Source: Cyclobacteriaceae bacterium
GTDB taxonomy: Bacteria > Bacteroidota > Bacteroidia > Cytophagales > Cyclobacteriaceae
Assembly (NCBI GenBank): GCA_028279155.1
Contig: JANQST010000517.1
Coordinates: 1 to 14,838, forward strand
Reading direction: 5' to 3'
DNA length: 14,838 nucleotides
In this document: piece after piece, positions 13,330-14,838 of the stretch
How the letters are laid out: each line of letters opens with the position of its first letter
Numbering within the stretch: the stretch's first letter is position 1
Notes under the pieces: model-generated
What the model was told of the DNA's origin: nothing
What the model saw: only the letters and a program-made list of their open reading frames with translations
The model's database searches: none
Program-made: the position numbers and the translations under genes

Positions 13330-13422
13330 GACTACAAATGGACTACAACTATATTGTACTAAAGTTATTTCTTTCGGAAATTTTAAACTCCTATTGTAGG
13401 CTATGGTAGTCCTTATGTAGCC
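13330..13422. promoter_or_regulatory. Cluster of GACTAC-type half-sites in divergent intergenic region
   Basis: Plus-strand copies of GACTACAA occur at 13330-13337 and 13341-13348, 11 bp apart. Minus-strand copies are GCCTACAA (13394-13401), GACTACCA (13404-13411) and GGCTACAT (13415-13422), spaced 10 and 11 bp. A weaker inverted copy lies at 13354-13360. The helical spacing and mirror arrangement are what a multi-site operator for a cooperative regulator would look like. The region separates the TPR regulator from the T9SS-tail gene, so it can serve either promoter. Confidence 0.5.
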
Positions 13423-13491
13423 CCAATCCATTAACAAAGGAAAATAAGCCCTTCTACATTTGACGAATCATTATTTATGATTTATTGATGA

Positions 13492-14019
13492 ATGAATAGG
13501 ATTATCTCAATGTTAATGATTTTACTTTTGCTCTCATGTTTTACAGTATCATCTCAGGATTTTGCAATCAGAAGTGGGACGATAGTAAAGTGGTCTATAG
13601 GTGCAGGAGGCAATACTACTTATCTGCCCGAGAGAAATATTGCTGTTGTTCAAATTACTGCTCAGTCATCTTTGACTGGTCATTTTCATTCGAATACTAT
13701 TCACCTACAGCAAGGTTTTCTTGCTTCAATTAATAGGCAAAAGATCTTAAAATCAGCACCCATTTCGAATCTTATAATCTCTCCCAATCCAACTACAGGT
13801 AGAATTGTTCTTCGTTGGATGAGCAAGGAAATTCATGAGAATGTCAATTTGACAATTTTTGACCTGAGATCACAGATTGTTGATTTTCAAAGTATAATGA
13901 GAACTGGGAGATACTCAGTCTCAGTAGACTTAGAGGATATACCTGATGGAGTATATCTGATTAAAGCATGGGGGATCAAATCTGGATTGGGTCAAGGAAC
14001 TTTAATTGTTAAAAGATGA
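13492..14019 (+). CDS. Small secreted protein with T9SS type A sorting tail
   Basis: A 175-residue protein with a signal peptide (1-21, core MLMILLLLSC, cleavage likely before QDF). A short passenger of about 65 residues contains WSIGAGGNTTYLPERN and HLQQGFLAS. The C-terminal sorting domain (about 93-175) starts ISPNPTTGRI and ends DIPDGVYLIKAWGIKSGLGQGTLIVKR, the pattern of type IX secretion tails (PNP-x-G opening, G-x-Y-x-I/V strand, terminal basic residue). The product should cross the outer membrane by T9SS and be released or surface-anchored. LLSC at 13-16 could be read as a lipobox, but the T9SS tail makes plain signal-peptidase-I processing more likely. The gene overlaps the next by four bases (ATGA). 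Confidence 0.82.
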   Translation: MNRIISMLMILLLLSCFTVSSQDFAIRSGTIVKWSIGAGGNTTYLPERNIAVVQITAQSSLTGHFHSNTIHLQQGFLASINRQKILKSAPISNLIISPNPTTGRIVLRWMSKEIHENVNLTIFDLRSQIVDFQSIMRTGRYSVSVDLEDIPDGVYLIKAWGIKSGLGQGTLIVKR

Positions 14020-14654
14020 AGTTCATATTGACTGGTCTACTTTTAACTGCGGTCTTATTGGCCAATTCTCAAGACTGGGTTGGTTTGAGTCTCGGCTCCA
14101 ATTTCAGTAGGATGAATTTCAAGAACTCTGAGGATGTTAAGAGTCATTTAGGAGGTAAACCGGGTATTAATGCAACCTTTTTCTATATAAAAACAGTTGC
14201 AAAAGAAAAAAGAAAGAGGTTCCCATCCTCAGTATTATTAGCCACAGGAATAGGCTATCGAACGGTTCATATTCAAGAACCGAAAAATGGAATTCAGTCC
14301 AATTGGTCTTTACATTTTCTTACCGGAAGCTTCGGTATAAGGAGAAACTTTAATTCTAAACATAAGACGAATCCATTCGTTGCCGGTGGTTTTTCCCTTG
14401 ATCACCTTCTCAGTGGGATCCAGACGAATGGATTAGAGCAGTTTGATCTGACCGATATACTAAATAAGTACAACGCTAGCGCGACAGTAGAACTTGGCCT
14501 TACTCATTTTCAGTCCCAGGATACATTCAGTGAAATAAAACTAAGGTATTCAAGAGGGATATCGAACTTGGAGAAAGATGAAAATCAGAAGGCCTTAGTT
14601 CACTCAATATCGATAATCATATCTGTCTTTTTTGAATTTTACAATAGAAAGTGA
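14016..14654 (+). CDS. Outer-membrane beta-barrel protein
   Basis: A 212-residue protein with a signal peptide (about 1-18, ending LLANS before QDW). Alternating amphipathic strands follow, rich in aromatic and glycine residues: WVGLSLGSNFSRMNF, SVLLATGIGYRTVHI, HFLTGSFGIRRNF, NPFVAGGFSLDHLLSG, ATVELGLTHF and FSEIKLRYSRGISNL, with a final strand SISIIISVFFEFYNRK. This is an eight-strand-size barrel of the PorT/OmpA-like outer-membrane group of Bacteroidota; it may bind a partner or ligand, and no substrate can be named. It is translationally coupled to the T9SS-tail protein, so the pair probably functions together at the outer membrane. Confidence 0.75.
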   Translation: MKFILTGLLLTAVLLANSQDWVGLSLGSNFSRMNFKNSEDVKSHLGGKPGINATFFYIKTVAKEKRKRFPSSVLLATGIGYRTVHIQEPKNGIQSNWSLHFLTGSFGIRRNFNSKHKTNPFVAGGFSLDHLLSGIQTNGLEQFDLTDILNKYNASATVELGLTHFQSQDTFSEIKLRYSRGISNLEKDENQKALVHSISIIISVFFEFYNRK

Positions 14655-14664
14655 ATCAGTAATT

Positions 14665-14838
14665 ATGAAGAGAACCAGCCTTATTTTTTTGAAATTAATA
14701 CTTGTATTCCTTCTTCTGCTTCATGCTAGAATGTCTGACGCTCAGGGAGCAGGATTTAACTACCAGGCATTAGCGGTAGATCCATCTGATTTGCAAGGGT
14801 TTGGAAAAGATTCAATGGGTAAGGTACTTGCTAATACT
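14665..14838 (+). CDS. Exported protein, N-terminal part only
   Basis: The frame opens with ATG at 14665 and runs past the window end; 58 codons are visible. It starts with a basic signal peptide (MKRTSLIFLKLILVF, leucine-rich core, cleavage near SDAQG), then GAGFNYQALAVDP and, after a short insert, MGKVLANT. The FNYQAxAxD...VLANT pattern opens a family of large secreted Bacteroidota proteins that often carry collagen-like, tail-fibre or T9SS modules further on; those parts are outside the window. It lies 10 bp after the beta-barrel gene and so is probably the third gene of that operon. Family assignment is tentative. Confidence 0.7.
   Translation, partial: MKRTSLIFLKLILVFLLLLHARMSDAQGAGFNYQALAVDPSDLQGFGKDSMGKVLANT

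Noticed and set aside
13505..13539. Lipoprotein signal in the T9SS-tail protein (LLSC)
   Set aside because: The residues after the cysteine are hydrophobic rather than typical for exported lipoproteins, and the T9SS sorting tail favours ordinary signal-peptidase-I processing.
1..14838. CRISPR arrays, insertion sequences, prophage or toxin-antitoxin genes
   Set aside because: No regularly spaced long repeats, transposase, integrase or paired small toxin/antitoxin frames were found on either strand.

Overview
The window is a chromosomal stretch of a Bacteroidota bacterium, most likely a marine-type member of the Cytophagales (class inferred, not proven). The evidence is: an rpsF-rpsR-rplI ribosomal operon without ssb; a parA-parB-DUF5683-dapB-lepB cluster; a long signal peptidase I with an extra N-terminal membrane domain; a GSCFA-family protein; a type IX secretion (T9SS) sorting tail; promoters of the TTG-N19-TAnnTTTG type; moderate A+T content; and almost no Shine-Dalgarno sequences.

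Layout. 1-689 (-) is a GSCFA protein cut by the window edge. 885-1766 (-) is an exported metallo-beta-lactamase-fold hydrolase. 1767-2484 holds no credible protein gene. It carries short repeats, a structured plus-strand RNA candidate ending in a strong orphan terminator (2243-2267), a palindromic REP-like element and the terminator of the ribosomal operon. 2485-3556 (-) is rpsF-rpsR-rplI with a promoter at 3600-3629. 3742-4671 (-) is a membrane-anchored coiled-coil protein, and 4712-5873 (-) is apaG followed by a methyltransferase. 5942-6604 (+) is ung. 6842-11332 (-) is the compact run parA, parB, DUF5683, dapB, lepB, with junctions from a 1-base overlap to 33 bp. 11500-13254 (-) is a membrane-tethered TPR regulator with a LuxR-like helix-turn-helix. 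Diverging from it at 13492 (+) are a small T9SS-tail protein, an outer-membrane beta-barrel protein and the start of another exported protein cut by the window end.

How the parts work together. Most genes are housekeeping: translation, uracil repair, chromosome segregation, lysine/diaminopimelate synthesis and signal-peptide cleavage. The accessory part is the right-hand locus, where a probable membrane-tethered transcription factor diverges from secreted and outer-membrane proteins across a 237-bp gap filled with repeated GACTAC-type half-sites. No mobile element, CRISPR array, tRNA or rRNA was seen.

The signals most worth a second look are: a perfect Shine-Dalgarno in front of rpsR only, in a genome that otherwise lacks them; the orphan-terminator RNA; the operator-like half-site cluster; a hairpin that encloses the metallo-hydrolase start codon; and a set of 7-bp-period degenerate arrays with different core words, several of which abut stop codons.
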